Shown: positions 53,863-62,624 of the stretch, piece by piece
How positions within the stretch are numbered: the stretch's first letter is position 1
Layout of the letters: each line of letters begins with the position of its first letter
NCBI RefSeq assembly: GCF_021390535.1
Contig: NZ_JAJUXG010000003.1
Location: forward strand, 124,001 to 188,000
DNA: 64,000 nt
Reading direction: 5' to 3'
From: Dyadobacter sp. CY312
GTDB taxonomy: Bacteria; Bacteroidota; Bacteroidia; Cytophagales; Spirosomataceae
Translations under genes and position numbers: made by a program
The notes under the pieces: model-generated
What the model saw: only the letters and a program-made list of their open reading frames with translations
What the model was told of the DNA's origin: nothing
The model's database searches: none

Positions 53863-54222
53863 TTATTCAAATATTCGCAAATAAAAGGTGAGCATTTGGT
53901 GAGCAGAAAGGGAGTCTAAAAAGTGCTCACCAGAATCTTCATTCCACTTACGAATACTTACATCGTCGCGACGGGGATACCAGTAAAAACAGAAATTCCG
54001 GTTTTCCTTGATCAACGATTCAAGGTGTGCCAGGCAATCGTCGGTTGCTGCTCGGTAATGTCTTCGACTGAGCCGGTAGTCTGGCAGAACCTTCAATGTC
54101 TTCGACATGAGGAAACCCATGGAGCCCAGTGATACTTTCAGAGCCTGCATCATTTGCGGATGATCGTCTGCGCTAAATTCCCTCACCTCTCTCTCCCCGG
54201 TTACCAGCCCAACGCCGTGCAA
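53863..54222 (-). pseudogene. Fragment of an FAD-linked oxidase (D-arabinono-1,4-lactone oxidase type)
   Basis: An open stretch of 119 codons on the minus strand reads HGVGLVTGEREVREFSADDH, MMQALKVSLGSMGFLMSKTLKVLPDYRL and HLESLIKENRNFCFYWYPRRDD. These match the middle of FAD-binding sugar-lactone oxidases, where HGTG, LVTGDG and a VSLGALGI-type block occur in this order. Only part of the FAD domain and the first part of the substrate domain remain. HGVG is joined directly to LVTG, suggesting an internal deletion, and no ATG start or C-terminal domain exists. A full protein would exceed 400 residues. The gene is clearly broken. Confidence 0.65.
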
Positions 54223-54907
54223 CTACCCCGACATGTTGGGAAGGTATTTGCCGGCTCAATGCGTGCCGTATGCTATACACGTCCGATGGATGCCGGATCA
54301 GCCACAGTTTGATCAGGACTGAACATACCTATCCGTAAACGCAGGTGCAGATCTTCCAAATAAAAAGACAGTTATAACAATCAACGGCTCCGCTGAAACG
54401 CACCTTACCAGACATTTGAGTGAACCCAGATTACGAATCGATCAAACCTCACTTGTTCAGCTTAGCAGGATATCTGCAAACCATGCAACTTGTGGAAATC
54501 TTTCTTTTGGTTTTTGTGCGATCGTCGAATTTCCACACCCGGTTCAGGCATTCAGAACTATTTCCAGACGGCTTCCGTGCTGCACTTATCTCCTCCCCAA
54601 ACGTCTGGATTTTGAACCACATTATGCAAATAATTCAAAAAATCATTGATTAAGTTCTGTTATTAATCATTTGTTAACTATTTCTTAATTGCCCCCTCCT
54701 TCTTTTGCATGCATAGTTCTACTCCGCTGGGGTCACGAACTAAGATTGAGCTGTCTCTCTCTGAGACCTTGAAACAACCCTTAACCTTTTCCTTTTAAAC
54801 CAACCAAGCCCTGCAAGCCTATGACCTGAACGTAACCTCCTAACCCATTCCTTTAAAACAATTTGTATTGTTCGTTCAATCGAATTACTACTCACCAATT
54901 ACTTTAT
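54223..54907. other. Region without recognisable gene upstream of susC
   Basis: About 685 bases between the oxidase fragment and the SusC start. Two overlapping 77-codon frames at 54416-54653 resemble nothing and lack coding character. The last 200 bases are probably the susC promoter and leader, but no consensus -7 box was found. Confidence 0.5.
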
Positions 54908-57900
54908 ATGGCAAATCAATTTTTACAGAAAAGCAGCGCAAAACCTTTTGTGAAAATACTGCAGCAAATGATGATCGTCCTTGCTGCGATACTTTCCTCT
55001 CAGGCTTTTGCTCAAAATCAGCCCGCCGGATCCGATGAAATAAACATCTCCGGCACCATTGACGACGAAAAAAATCAGCGCATTCCCGGCGCAAGCATTG
55101 TACTGAAAGGATCGGCAAAGGGAACCACAACGGACTCAGATGGCAGATTCTCTCTGGGCATTCCCAAATCAGGTTCGATCCTTGTCGTCAGTTTTCTTGG
55201 ATACAAAAGGCAGGAAATTGAAGTTGGAAACAAGACCAGTCTACAGATCAAAATGGAACTGAGTACCGACGAGCTACAAGAAGTGGTAGTGGTCGGCTAC
55301 GGTACCCAACGTAGACAAACGCTGACGGGGGCTATTTCCAATATCGTGTCTGAAGACATTAAAACGACCACACATACCAGTCTGGCGCAAAGCTTACAGG
55401 GAAAAGTACCGGGTGTGCAAATCCGCCAGAATTCCGGCGAACCGGGTTCGTTCAGCACCAGTATTAACATACGTGGATTTGGAGAACCATTGTATGTAGT
55501 GGACGGTGTTGCGCGAGATGGCGGTTACGAATTCCAGAAGATCAATCCGGACGATATCGAAAGCATTTCGGTACTAAAAGATGCATCAGCGGCTATTTTC
55601 GGGATCAGGGCTGGAAATGGTGTGGTGATTGTGACCACTAAAAAAGGATCAAGAGGTAAACCAAAATTTAGTTACAACGCTGTATACGGTCGCCAGAGCC
55701 CGACTGACGTTCCAAACATGACCAGTGCTTTGCAATGGGCGGAAATGCGGAATGACGCGGCCAGAAATTTGGGTGAAAATCCGGTTTATACCAGTGAGGA
55801 AATGGAAAAATTCAGGACAGGTGCACCGGGTTACGAAAGCACCGACTGGTACAAGGAGGTGTTGAATAAATCGGCTTCCCAAACGCAGCATTTTATTTCA
55901 GCATCCGGCGGAGAAGGTGCAGCTACGTATTTCACCAGTTTCGGCTATCAGAATGAAAACGGACTTCTGAAAAGTAACGACATGGGATACAAGAAATACA
56001 CTTTCCGTACCAACGTTGGCATAGACCTGACCAAAAACCTGAAAGCTGATCTGATCTTGTCAGGACTTTTTGACAAGAGATTACAGCCCGGCGACAACTT
56101 TTTCAACATTTACAAAGGCACCCGTGTTGCCTTGCCAACGGAAAGGCCATTTGCCAATGACAACCCAAAATATCCGTCACTGCTCAGCGGTGGTTACAAT
56201 CCGGTTGCACTTGCAGATGGAAATCTCACAGGTTACAATGAAGAAGTGAACAAATTCTTCCAGTCTACTTTTGCTCTGACCTATTCTGTGCCTTTCATTC
56301 CCGGACTTAAAGTGAAAGGATTGGTCGCTTACGACAGCAATAATTACCGCGGGAAGTCGGTTTCGAAAAGCTATAATTTATATACTTACGATGCTGCGAC
56401 AGATAAATACACCGCACACCAGCAACGGAATCCATCCCGGATCGGAAATAATTTCTCGGATAATAACCGGGTTACATTCCAGGGACAATTGTTCTACAAC
56501 ACGGTTATTGCCAAAAATCACAACCTGGGCGCTACATTGGTATATGAGCAGCAGGAATCCAAAAACCGCTGGGCGGGTCTGGGCAGAGAATACGCATTTT
56601 TTACCAACGATCAGATTGATCAGGCCGGTCTGAATAACCAGACAACAAGTGGCTCAGAAAGCGAATATGCAAGCCAGTCTTACGTAGGTCGTTTGAATTA
56701 CGATTTCAAAGAAAAATACCTGCTCGAAGTTGCTGCCCGTTACGACGGTTCCTACCGATACCATCCGGATCGTCGCTGGGGTTTGTTCCCGGTTGTCTCT
56801 GCCGGATGGCGCGTGACAGAAGAAAACTTCATGAAAAGAGTGCCTATTATCTCGACTCTTAAAATTAGAGGTTCGTATGGTTTGGTGGGTGCTGATGCAG
56901 GTGCTCCGTTCCAATATGTACCCGGATTCTCACTGGCAGGTGGCGGCGGTTATGAATTCACCAATGGCAATTACACAACAGGAGCTGCTTCACCTGCAAT
57001 TGTAAACGAAAAACTGACCTGGTTCAAATCCATCATTCAGGATGCTGGTATTGATGTTGGACTTTGGGACAACAAAATCGACCTGACTTTTGACGTTTAC
57101 CAAAGAGACCGCAAGGGCTTACTTGCCAGGAGAAACGTATCGCTTCCCAACACCTTCGGAGGCACACTTCCCGACGAAAACCTGAACAGCGACCGTGTAA
57201 GAGGTATTGAGTTTTCAGCAGGATACAACGGACAAATCCGCGATTTCAAATATGGAATTTCAGGAAACTTCAACTTCGCCCGTACCATGAACCGCTATGT
57301 TGAAAGAGGCGATTTTCTGAGCAGCATGGACAGATGGCGTGGCGGTGCTCAAAACCGTTGGAATGATGTGGTATGGGCATATCAACTGGAAGGTCAGTTC
57401 CAAAATAAGGATGAAGTCATTTATGCACCGATCCAAAATGGTGACCTGGGTAACACCCGTGAACTTCCCGGTGATTTCAAATACAAAGATGTTGACGGAA
57501 ATGGTGTGATTGATGGCAACGATGCCATGCCTTTGTTCTTCGGCGGCGACCCTAAAATGTATTATGGCGTAACCCTGAATGCTTCATACAAAGGTTTTGA
57601 TTTCACAGCCCTTTTTCAGGGATCGGGAAAATACAGCGTGCGTTTCCGGGAGGTATATGCTGAGGTCTTCGCTTTCAGAGGGAACACTCCGGAATATTTC
57701 CACGACAGATGGCATTTGTCTGACGACAACCAATGGATTCCGGGAACTTGGCCTGCTTCGCGTTTCAACTACAATGTTGGAGCCATGTACGCAGAAAGCT
57801 CGGCCTGGCGTAAAGATGCGTCTTACCTGAGATTCAAAAGTGCGCAGTTGGGGTACACGGTCAAACTTGGATTGCTGACCAAAATCGGGATTGAAAGTGT

Positions 57901-58051
57901 ACGCATATACGGAAATGCTCACAACATTTTCACCTGGGCCGATCCATTCGTAAAACCTTTCGATCCTGAAAAAATAGAAGGCTTGTTTGGCGCCGGACTC
58001 ACTTACCCGGTAACAAGAAGTTACAACTTTGGTATTAACGTTACATTCTAA
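54908..58051 (+). CDS. SusC/RagA-family TonB-linked outer-membrane transporter
   Basis: Outer-membrane TonB-dependent importer of 1047 residues from ATG 54908; the frame is open upstream but starts there with TTG only. It has a signal segment (MMIVLAAILSSQAFAQ), a carboxypeptidase-regulatory-like domain (ISGTIDDEKNQRIPGASIVL, TTTDSDGRFSLGIP, VVSFLGYKRQ), and a TonB-box-like region ELQEVVVVGYGTQRR. The plug follows (LQGKVPGVQIRQNSGEPG, YVVDGVARDGG, IESISVLKDASAAIFGIRAGNGVVIVTTKKG), then the 22-strand barrel ending in YNFGINVTF. Paired with the SusD lipoprotein 12 bases downstream, it imports oligosaccharides or similar ligands. Confidence 0.95.
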   Translation: MANQFLQKSSAKPFVKILQQMMIVLAAILSSQAFAQNQPAGSDEINISGTIDDEKNQRIPGASIVLKGSAKGTTTDSDGRFSLGIPKSGSILVVSFLGYKRQEIEVGNKTSLQIKMELSTDELQEVVVVGYGTQRRQTLTGAISNIVSEDIKTTTHTSLAQSLQGKVPGVQIRQNSGEPGSFSTSINIRGFGEPLYVVDGVARDGGYEFQKINPDDIESISVLKDASAAIFGIRAGNGVVIVTTKKGSRGKPKFSYNAVYGRQSPTDVPNMTSALQWAEMRNDAARNLGENPVYTSEEMEKFRTGAPGYESTDWYKEVLNKSASQTQHFISASGGEGAATYFTSFGYQNENGLLKSNDMGYKKYTFRTNVGIDLTKNLKADLILSGLFDKRLQPGDNFFNIYKGTRVALPTERPFANDNPKYPSLLSGGYNPVALADGNLTGYNEEVNKFFQSTFALTYSVPFIPGLKVKGLVAYDSNNYRGKSVSKSYNLYTYDAATDKYTAHQQRNPSRIGNNFSDNNRVTFQGQLFYNTVIAKNHNLGATLVYEQQESKNRWAGLGREYAFFTNDQIDQAGLNNQTTSGSESEYASQSYVGRLNYDFKEKYLLEVAARYDGSYRYHPDRRWGLFPVVSAGWRVTEENFMKRVPIISTLKIRGSYGLVGADAGAPFQYVPGFSLAGGGGYEFTNGNYTTGAASPAIVNEKLTWFKSIIQDAGIDVGLWDNKIDLTFDVYQRDRKGLLARRNVSLPNTFGGTLPDENLNSDRVRGIEFSAGYNGQIRDFKYGISGNFNFARTMNRYVERGDFLSSMDRWRGGAQNRWNDVVWAYQLEGQFQNKDEVIYAPIQNGDLGNTRELPGDFKYKDVDGNGVIDGNDAMPLFFGGDPKMYYGVTLNASYKGFDFTALFQGSGKYSVRFREVYAEVFAFRGNTPEYFHDRWHLSDDNQWIPGTWPASRFNYNVGAMYAESSAWRKDASYLRFKSAQLGYTVKLGLLTKIGIESVRIYGNAHNIFTWADPFVKPFDPEKIEGLFGAGLTYPVTRSYNFGINVTF

Positions 58052-58063
58052 GCGTAGAAAACG

Positions 58064-59956
58064 ATGAAATTATTCAGATATCTATTGTTATTTCCTGCAT
58101 TGTTCGCGCTCAGTTGCGGCGATGTTCTGGACAAACAGCCTTTAGACAAATTACAGGGAGAAAACCTATTCTCCAATCCCGAAGGTGTTAAGCTTTACAT
58201 GGCGAATCTTTATTATCAGCTCCCAATTGAGGATTTTACCTTTTTCCGGCAGGGATTTAACTGGAATACAGGCGACCCAAACAATGGCGGTTTTGCCCCT
58301 GCAATGGTTACCGATGAAGCAGTTCATTCCGAGTTCGGAGATTTTATTGGCAATGATGATTTCCAATGGTGGGATCAGGGATACAAACTGATCCGCGACA
58401 CCAACATTCTTATTGACATTATACCCACACTAACTGTTCCAGAAGCCGAAACCAAGGCGCTTATTGGCGAAAGTGCATTCATACGTGCTTACGCTTATTT
58501 TGCTCTGGCAAAACGTTATGGCGGCGTACCTTTGATCACGTCTGTTCAAAAGTATGAGGGTGATGTGGAAGCACTAAAAGTGCCAAGAAGTACTGAAAAA
58601 GAAACCTGGGATTTTGTGCTGAAGGAATGCGACCTCGCAATTCAAAATCTGGCAGAATCGTGGCCAGGAGGAGAAAGACGTGCTACGAAGTGGGTTGCCT
58701 ATGCACTCAAATCCAGAGTGGCCTTACATGCTGCTTCGCTGGCCAAATACGGCGACAGAGCCCCGATTTCAGGACCGGCGGTTGAACAGAAACTCGTTGG
58801 TTTGGATAAATCGGCAGCTGCCGAATACTACAAAGCGGCAATAGAAGCTTCTGAGGCATTGATCAATTCGGGCAAATTCTCTTTATACAAACCAACACCG
58901 GCATCGCCGGAAGAGGCTGCCGATAATTACAGAAAGCTGTTTGAAGACCCGAACATTGCGCCCACGGAAGTGATTTTCATAAAGGGTTTTGCAAGACCAG
59001 GTTCTGGCACGGGCCATAATTACGGAATCTGGTTTCAGCCCAACCAAACCGCAAATGGCTGGCCGCATCCAGGCCGCATGAACCCAACCCTGGATTTGAT
59101 GGATGCTTACGAGAGTTATACAGATCCGGGTAAAAGTGCGCCGATTGTAACAACGGAAGCAGGAAATGACATCAACGATTACAACGGATTCAGCGCTTCT
59201 AAAAATTACAAACGCTACGACGATCCTGCCGGAATTTACAAGGATAAAGATGCAAGACTTTGGGCGACAATGGTTTTGCCAGGAACAGCGTGGAAAGGTC
59301 AAAAAATCATTATTCAGGCCGGAATGATTAAACCTGATGGCAATGCGCAGCTTTTTGGCGGAGAACCGGTTAACGCAAATGGGAAAACCTATTATCCTTA
59401 CGGAGCCGCTGACCGTACCCAATACTCAGGCTTCGATACCTGGGGCGGAAACAACACGCGCACTGGTGTAAGCTTCAAAAAATTCCTGAACGAAGGTGTC
59501 AATGTAGCTCCTGGCTGGAACCAAACCGTATCGGATTGGGCTGATTTCCGTTATGCTGAAATCCTGCTGATTCACGCAGAAGCTGTTGTAGAAAGCGGAA
59601 CCGGATCTTCTCAAAACGGAGCAAAAGCTTTAAACGAAGTGCGCCGCAGGGCGGGTCATACCAAGGATATTCCACTTACTATTGACAACGTCATTCGCGA
59701 AAGAAGGGTTGAATTTGCTTTTGAAAACAAGCGGTTCTGGGATTTGATCAGAAGACGTGAATACCATACGCTGTTCAACAATACTGTTCGCCATGCGTTA
59801 ATTCCCGTTTTGGATCTTCGGGTTTCTCCGGCTAAATACATTTTTATCCGGCAGGTAATCCAACGCATTAACCCGACCACTTTTGAATACCGGCAATATT
59901 ATCGATACGTACCCGGTATTGGCGCCAACGGTTTGGTTCAAAATCCACAGTATTAA
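58064..59956 (+). CDS. SusD/RagB-family surface lipoprotein
   Basis: Surface glycan-binding lid of a SusCD complex, 630 residues, with lipobox FALSC (Cys18) followed by GDVLDKQPLDKL. Typical blocks are IGESAFIRAYAYFALAKRYGGVPLI, the TPR-like helices of the SusD fold, WADFRYAEILLIHAEAV, GAKALNEVRRRAGH and the late VIRERRVEFAFENKRFWDLIRRRE. It is somewhat longer than the common 500-560 residues because of insertions in the middle. It begins 12 bases after susC, so the two are one operon. The ligand is not known. Confidence 0.95.
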   Translation: MKLFRYLLLFPALFALSCGDVLDKQPLDKLQGENLFSNPEGVKLYMANLYYQLPIEDFTFFRQGFNWNTGDPNNGGFAPAMVTDEAVHSEFGDFIGNDDFQWWDQGYKLIRDTNILIDIIPTLTVPEAETKALIGESAFIRAYAYFALAKRYGGVPLITSVQKYEGDVEALKVPRSTEKETWDFVLKECDLAIQNLAESWPGGERRATKWVAYALKSRVALHAASLAKYGDRAPISGPAVEQKLVGLDKSAAAEYYKAAIEASEALINSGKFSLYKPTPASPEEAADNYRKLFEDPNIAPTEVIFIKGFARPGSGTGHNYGIWFQPNQTANGWPHPGRMNPTLDLMDAYESYTDPGKSAPIVTTEAGNDINDYNGFSASKNYKRYDDPAGIYKDKDARLWATMVLPGTAWKGQKIIIQAGMIKPDGNAQLFGGEPVNANGKTYYPYGAADRTQYSGFDTWGGNNTRTGVSFKKFLNEGVNVAPGWNQTVSDWADFRYAEILLIHAEAVVESGTGSSQNGAKALNEVRRRAGHTKDIPLTIDNVIRERRVEFAFENKRFWDLIRRREYHTLFNNTVRHALIPVLDLRVSPAKYIFIRQVIQRINPTTFEYRQYYRYVPGIGANGLVQNPQY

Positions 59957-60098
59957 GACAAATGCAATGATTTAAACAGCGATTAGCGGTTAGGTAATAG
60001 CTTTTAGTGCTAAACGACAAAGATCCCGCTAAACGGGGACAGGCCATTATCAAATAAAGCAAATGCCTGACTGCTAACATCTCAAACCTTTTACAAAG

Positions 60099-60788
60099 AT
60101 GAAAAATATAAAATTATATGTATCTGCACTGCTGTTGACATTTGCAGCAAGTGCCTGCTCGATAGACAATTATCCTGCTCCGGATTCACAGCTGCATGGA
60201 ACATTTCTGGATGTGGAAACCAACGAACCTGTTGAGCAGGACATCATTCGTGGCAGCACCATCGAATTCGTGGAACATGGCTACGCATCTGAAACCAAAC
60301 AGGTGATGATCGTCAAAAATGATGGTACGTACCGCAACAACCTCATTTTTTCGAACACTTACACCATCACGCCGGTGAGAGGAAATTTTGTTCCCACAGA
60401 GCCTCAGGAGGTAACCGTAAACGGAGAAACGCAGCTTGATTTCAAAGTTCAGCCTTACATCAGGGTTAAAGAAGCGAAGATCGAAAAAGTAGGCACCAAA
60501 GTGGTTGCGACTTTCAAATTGCAGCAAACGGTGATCAATAATGTGAAGAGGATCGGATTGTATGCACACCCGGAGCCAAATGTAGGCGAACCGATGCGCA
60601 CCGTTCTGGCAGATCAGGAAATCAATGCGGTTACAGATCCAAACAAAGTGTACAGGCTCGAAATGGACATCCCGTCGAACAGCAGCAATTTAAAAGCTGG
60701 CAGTCAGTATTTCTTCCGCATAGGAGCAATTATCGACGCTCCCGAGTCGAAGTTTAATTATGCCAAAGCTGTGAGACTTACGCTGTAA
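60099..60788 (+). CDS. DUF3823 lipoprotein of the SusCD locus
   Basis: A 229-residue lipoprotein with lipobox AASAC (Cys20), then SIDNYPAPDSQLHGTFLDVETNEPVEQDI. This DUF3823 start is a carboxypeptidase-regulatory-like beta-sandwich, followed by a second beta domain (PYIRVKEAKIEKVGTKVVATFKL, FFRIGAIIDAPESKFNYAK). DUF3823 proteins follow SusD genes in many loci and are thought to be additional surface glycan-binding or scaffold proteins. It lies 142 bases after susD, on the same strand. Confidence 0.88.
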   Translation: MKNIKLYVSALLLTFAASACSIDNYPAPDSQLHGTFLDVETNEPVEQDIIRGSTIEFVEHGYASETKQVMIVKNDGTYRNNLIFSNTYTITPVRGNFVPTEPQEVTVNGETQLDFKVQPYIRVKEAKIEKVGTKVVATFKLQQTVINNVKRIGLYAHPEPNVGEPMRTVLADQEINAVTDPNKVYRLEMDIPSNSSNLKAGSQYFFRIGAIIDAPESKFNYAKAVRLTL

Positions 60789-61231
60789 AGAAGAACGTTG
60801 CTGTGAGTCTCTCAAATTTCGGTAATACAAGAAGTTTGTCACACTGAGCTATTATTTTATTTCTTAAAAAACAATATGACCGGGTCCGCTCCGGCGTACC
60901 GGCCGGTGCGATGACGCTTAAGGTGGTTGTCATGCTGAGCGGATCGGACTGTCGAAGCACGAGCCGTAATGTAAGTTATTATCAATTAACCACCTACAAA
61001 CAGCGTCAATGATAGCGGAGTCGAAGTGCCTTTTGGCATACTGCAAACTATCCTTCGACTCCGCTCAGGATGACCGCTCCGTGAGTATCATTTTTAATGG
61101 CACCGGCCACCCGGCAGATCGCCGAAGCGAGAGCTTGCTAGCGCAAAATAGTTACTCATGCTGACAACAAACCTATTTGAAACGCCTTCATTGGAACATT
61201 TCTTAGTCTAAACCCAATAAACCAATCGTTG
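60789..61231. other. Intergenic region with interspersed repeats
   Basis: A 443-base gap inside the SusCD locus, holding copies of a GC-rich interspersed repeat (listed separately) and further GC-rich inverted stretches around 60880-60910 and 61100-61120 (CCGGCCGGTG, CACCGGCCACCCGG). No ORF is credible and no consensus promoter was recognised for the hydrolase gene. Confidence 0.55.
60929..61074. repeat. Cluster of intergenic palindromic repeats
   Basis: GTCATGCTGAGCGG at 60929-60942 recurs inverted, with one mismatch, at 61061-61074. A 13-bp perfect inverted repeat AGCGGAGTCGAAG (61014-61026) pairs with 61053-61065. All are versions of one unit joining GTCATGCTGAGCGG to AGTCGAAGCAC. I recall the same sequence between genes in many Bacteroidota genomes, so it is probably an interspersed REP-like element. 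Confidence 0.8.
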
Positions 61232-62536
61232 ATGAAAATACTTAAATTCCTATGTCTGTTTTCTTTTTTTTACATAAGCTGCACTGCCAATGAGAAAACA
61301 ACAGAAACGCCGAAACCCATTGAAGAAGTCGTTTACGATCAAACCGGTGTTCTTTTTCCCAGTTACAAAGGGCTGGTAATGGCGGGTTACCAGGGCTGGT
61401 TTACTGCCGAAGGCGACGGCGCGGACCGCGGTTGGCATCACTATCAAAAGAACGGAAAATTCGAGCCGGGTTTTTCCTCCATTGACTTCTGGCCCGATGT
61501 TTCGGATTATACCAAAACCTATACAACCGCTTTCAAATACGCGAATGGAGATGCAGCCAAAGTATACAGCCCTTACGATGAAGAAAGCGTGGATCTGCAT
61601 TTCAAATGGATGCAGGAGCACGGAATCGACGGTGTGTATATGCAACGTTTTGTAAGCGAAGTAAAAGGAGAAAGTGGCAAAAGGCATTTTAACAAGGTGT
61701 TGGCTAATGCACTTAAAGCGTCCAAAAAGTACAAAAGGGCGATCAGCGTTATGTACGATCTGAGCGGCTCCACTTCCTCGGATATGGAGTTTATAGCCAA
61801 AGATTGGGAAGAACTGCAACGCATTTTTAATCTTTATGACAACAAGGAAAATCCAACTTACCTGCGTCACAACGGTCGTCCGCTCCTCGCTATTTGGGGC
61901 GTAGGTTTTAATGACGGCAGGAAATACATGACCTCCGACATTCAGAAACTGGTTGACAGAATCAAAGGACCGACCAAGAAAACCTCCATTTTGCTGGGTG
62001 TCCCGTATTACTGGCGTACACTCAGCACCGACACCGAAAGTTCGCCTGCATTGCACACGTTGATCAAAACAGCAGACGTGATTATGCCCTGGGCTGTCGG
62101 CAGATACAATGCCTCCACTTACACATCTGTTGCCGGCACTACCCTACCGGGAGACATTGTTTGGTGCAAAAACAACAAGATCGATTACGCTCCTCTGGTG
62201 TTTCCAGGATTTAGCTGGGGAAATCTTAAAAATGACAAAACGCTTTATAATCAGATCCCGAGAGGAAAAGGAGATTTTCTATGGCAACAGATTGCCGGTG
62301 CAAAAATGTCGGGAGCCGAAGCTTTGTACGTAGCCATGTTTGATGAAGTAGATGAAGGAACGGCCATCTTTAAAACAAAAAAAGAAGGTGCAACTCCCCT
62401 GAATGCGGATGGTAAATTCGTGGGAATTGAACCCGATCTTGATCCTGATTATTACCTGTGGCTCACCGGCGAAGGCGCCAAATGGTTTCACGGAGCAAGT
62501 GGATACGGAGCACAAAAACCGGAACGTAAAAGGTAA
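61232..62536 (+). CDS. GH71/99-like glycoside hydrolase lipoprotein
   Basis: A 434-residue lipoprotein from ATG 61232 (lipobox YISC, Cys17 or so), with a TIM-barrel-like catalytic domain. The domain begins GLVMAGYQGWFTAEGDG and continues SIDFWPDVSDY, HFKWMQEHGIDGVYMQRFV, ISVMYDLSG, GRPLLAIWGVGFNDGR, PGFSWGNLK and YVAMFDEVDEGTAIFK. The pattern of a short N-terminal GYQGWF, a late DEVDEGTA and FSWGNL fits the GH71/GH99-like group, whose members cleave alpha-mannans or alpha-1,3-glucans. Which polysaccharide is acted on is not shown. It lies downstream of susCD-DUF3823 and is probably the surface or periplasmic enzyme of the locus. Confidence 0.85.
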   Translation: MKILKFLCLFSFFYISCTANEKTTETPKPIEEVVYDQTGVLFPSYKGLVMAGYQGWFTAEGDGADRGWHHYQKNGKFEPGFSSIDFWPDVSDYTKTYTTAFKYANGDAAKVYSPYDEESVDLHFKWMQEHGIDGVYMQRFVSEVKGESGKRHFNKVLANALKASKKYKRAISVMYDLSGSTSSDMEFIAKDWEELQRIFNLYDNKENPTYLRHNGRPLLAIWGVGFNDGRKYMTSDIQKLVDRIKGPTKKTSILLGVPYYWRTLSTDTESSPALHTLIKTADVIMPWAVGRYNASTYTSVAGTTLPGDIVWCKNNKIDYAPLVFPGFSWGNLKNDKTLYNQIPRGKGDFLWQQIAGAKMSGAEALYVAMFDEVDEGTAIFKTKKEGATPLNADGKFVGIEPDLDPDYYLWLTGEGAKWFHGASGYGAQKPERKR

Positions 62537-62577
62537 AAAAGGCAAAAAGTGAGATGTGAAATATTCACCTTCAACCC

Positions 62578-62624
62578 ATGCCCGAAGCCTCTTTCCCATT
62601 TCACGAATGTAAAACTTCGGGCAT
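62578..62624. repeat. 10-bp inverted repeat between convergent genes
   Basis: ATGCCCGAAG (62578-62587) is complementary to 62615-62624, with a 27-base loop. The right arm lies within the last codons of the convergent regulator gene. No T tract follows, so a terminator role is doubtful. Confidence 0.4.

Noticed and set aside
54416..54653. Two overlapping 77-codon frames upstream of susC
   Set aside because: They overlap each other in different frames, have no RBS-like context or family features, and lie in a decayed region.
58883..59422. 179-codon open frame on the minus strand
   Set aside because: Antisense to susD; no family resemblance.
61250..62056. 268-codon open frame on the minus strand
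   Set aside because: Antisense to the GH71/99-like hydrolase with no recognisable domain or start context.
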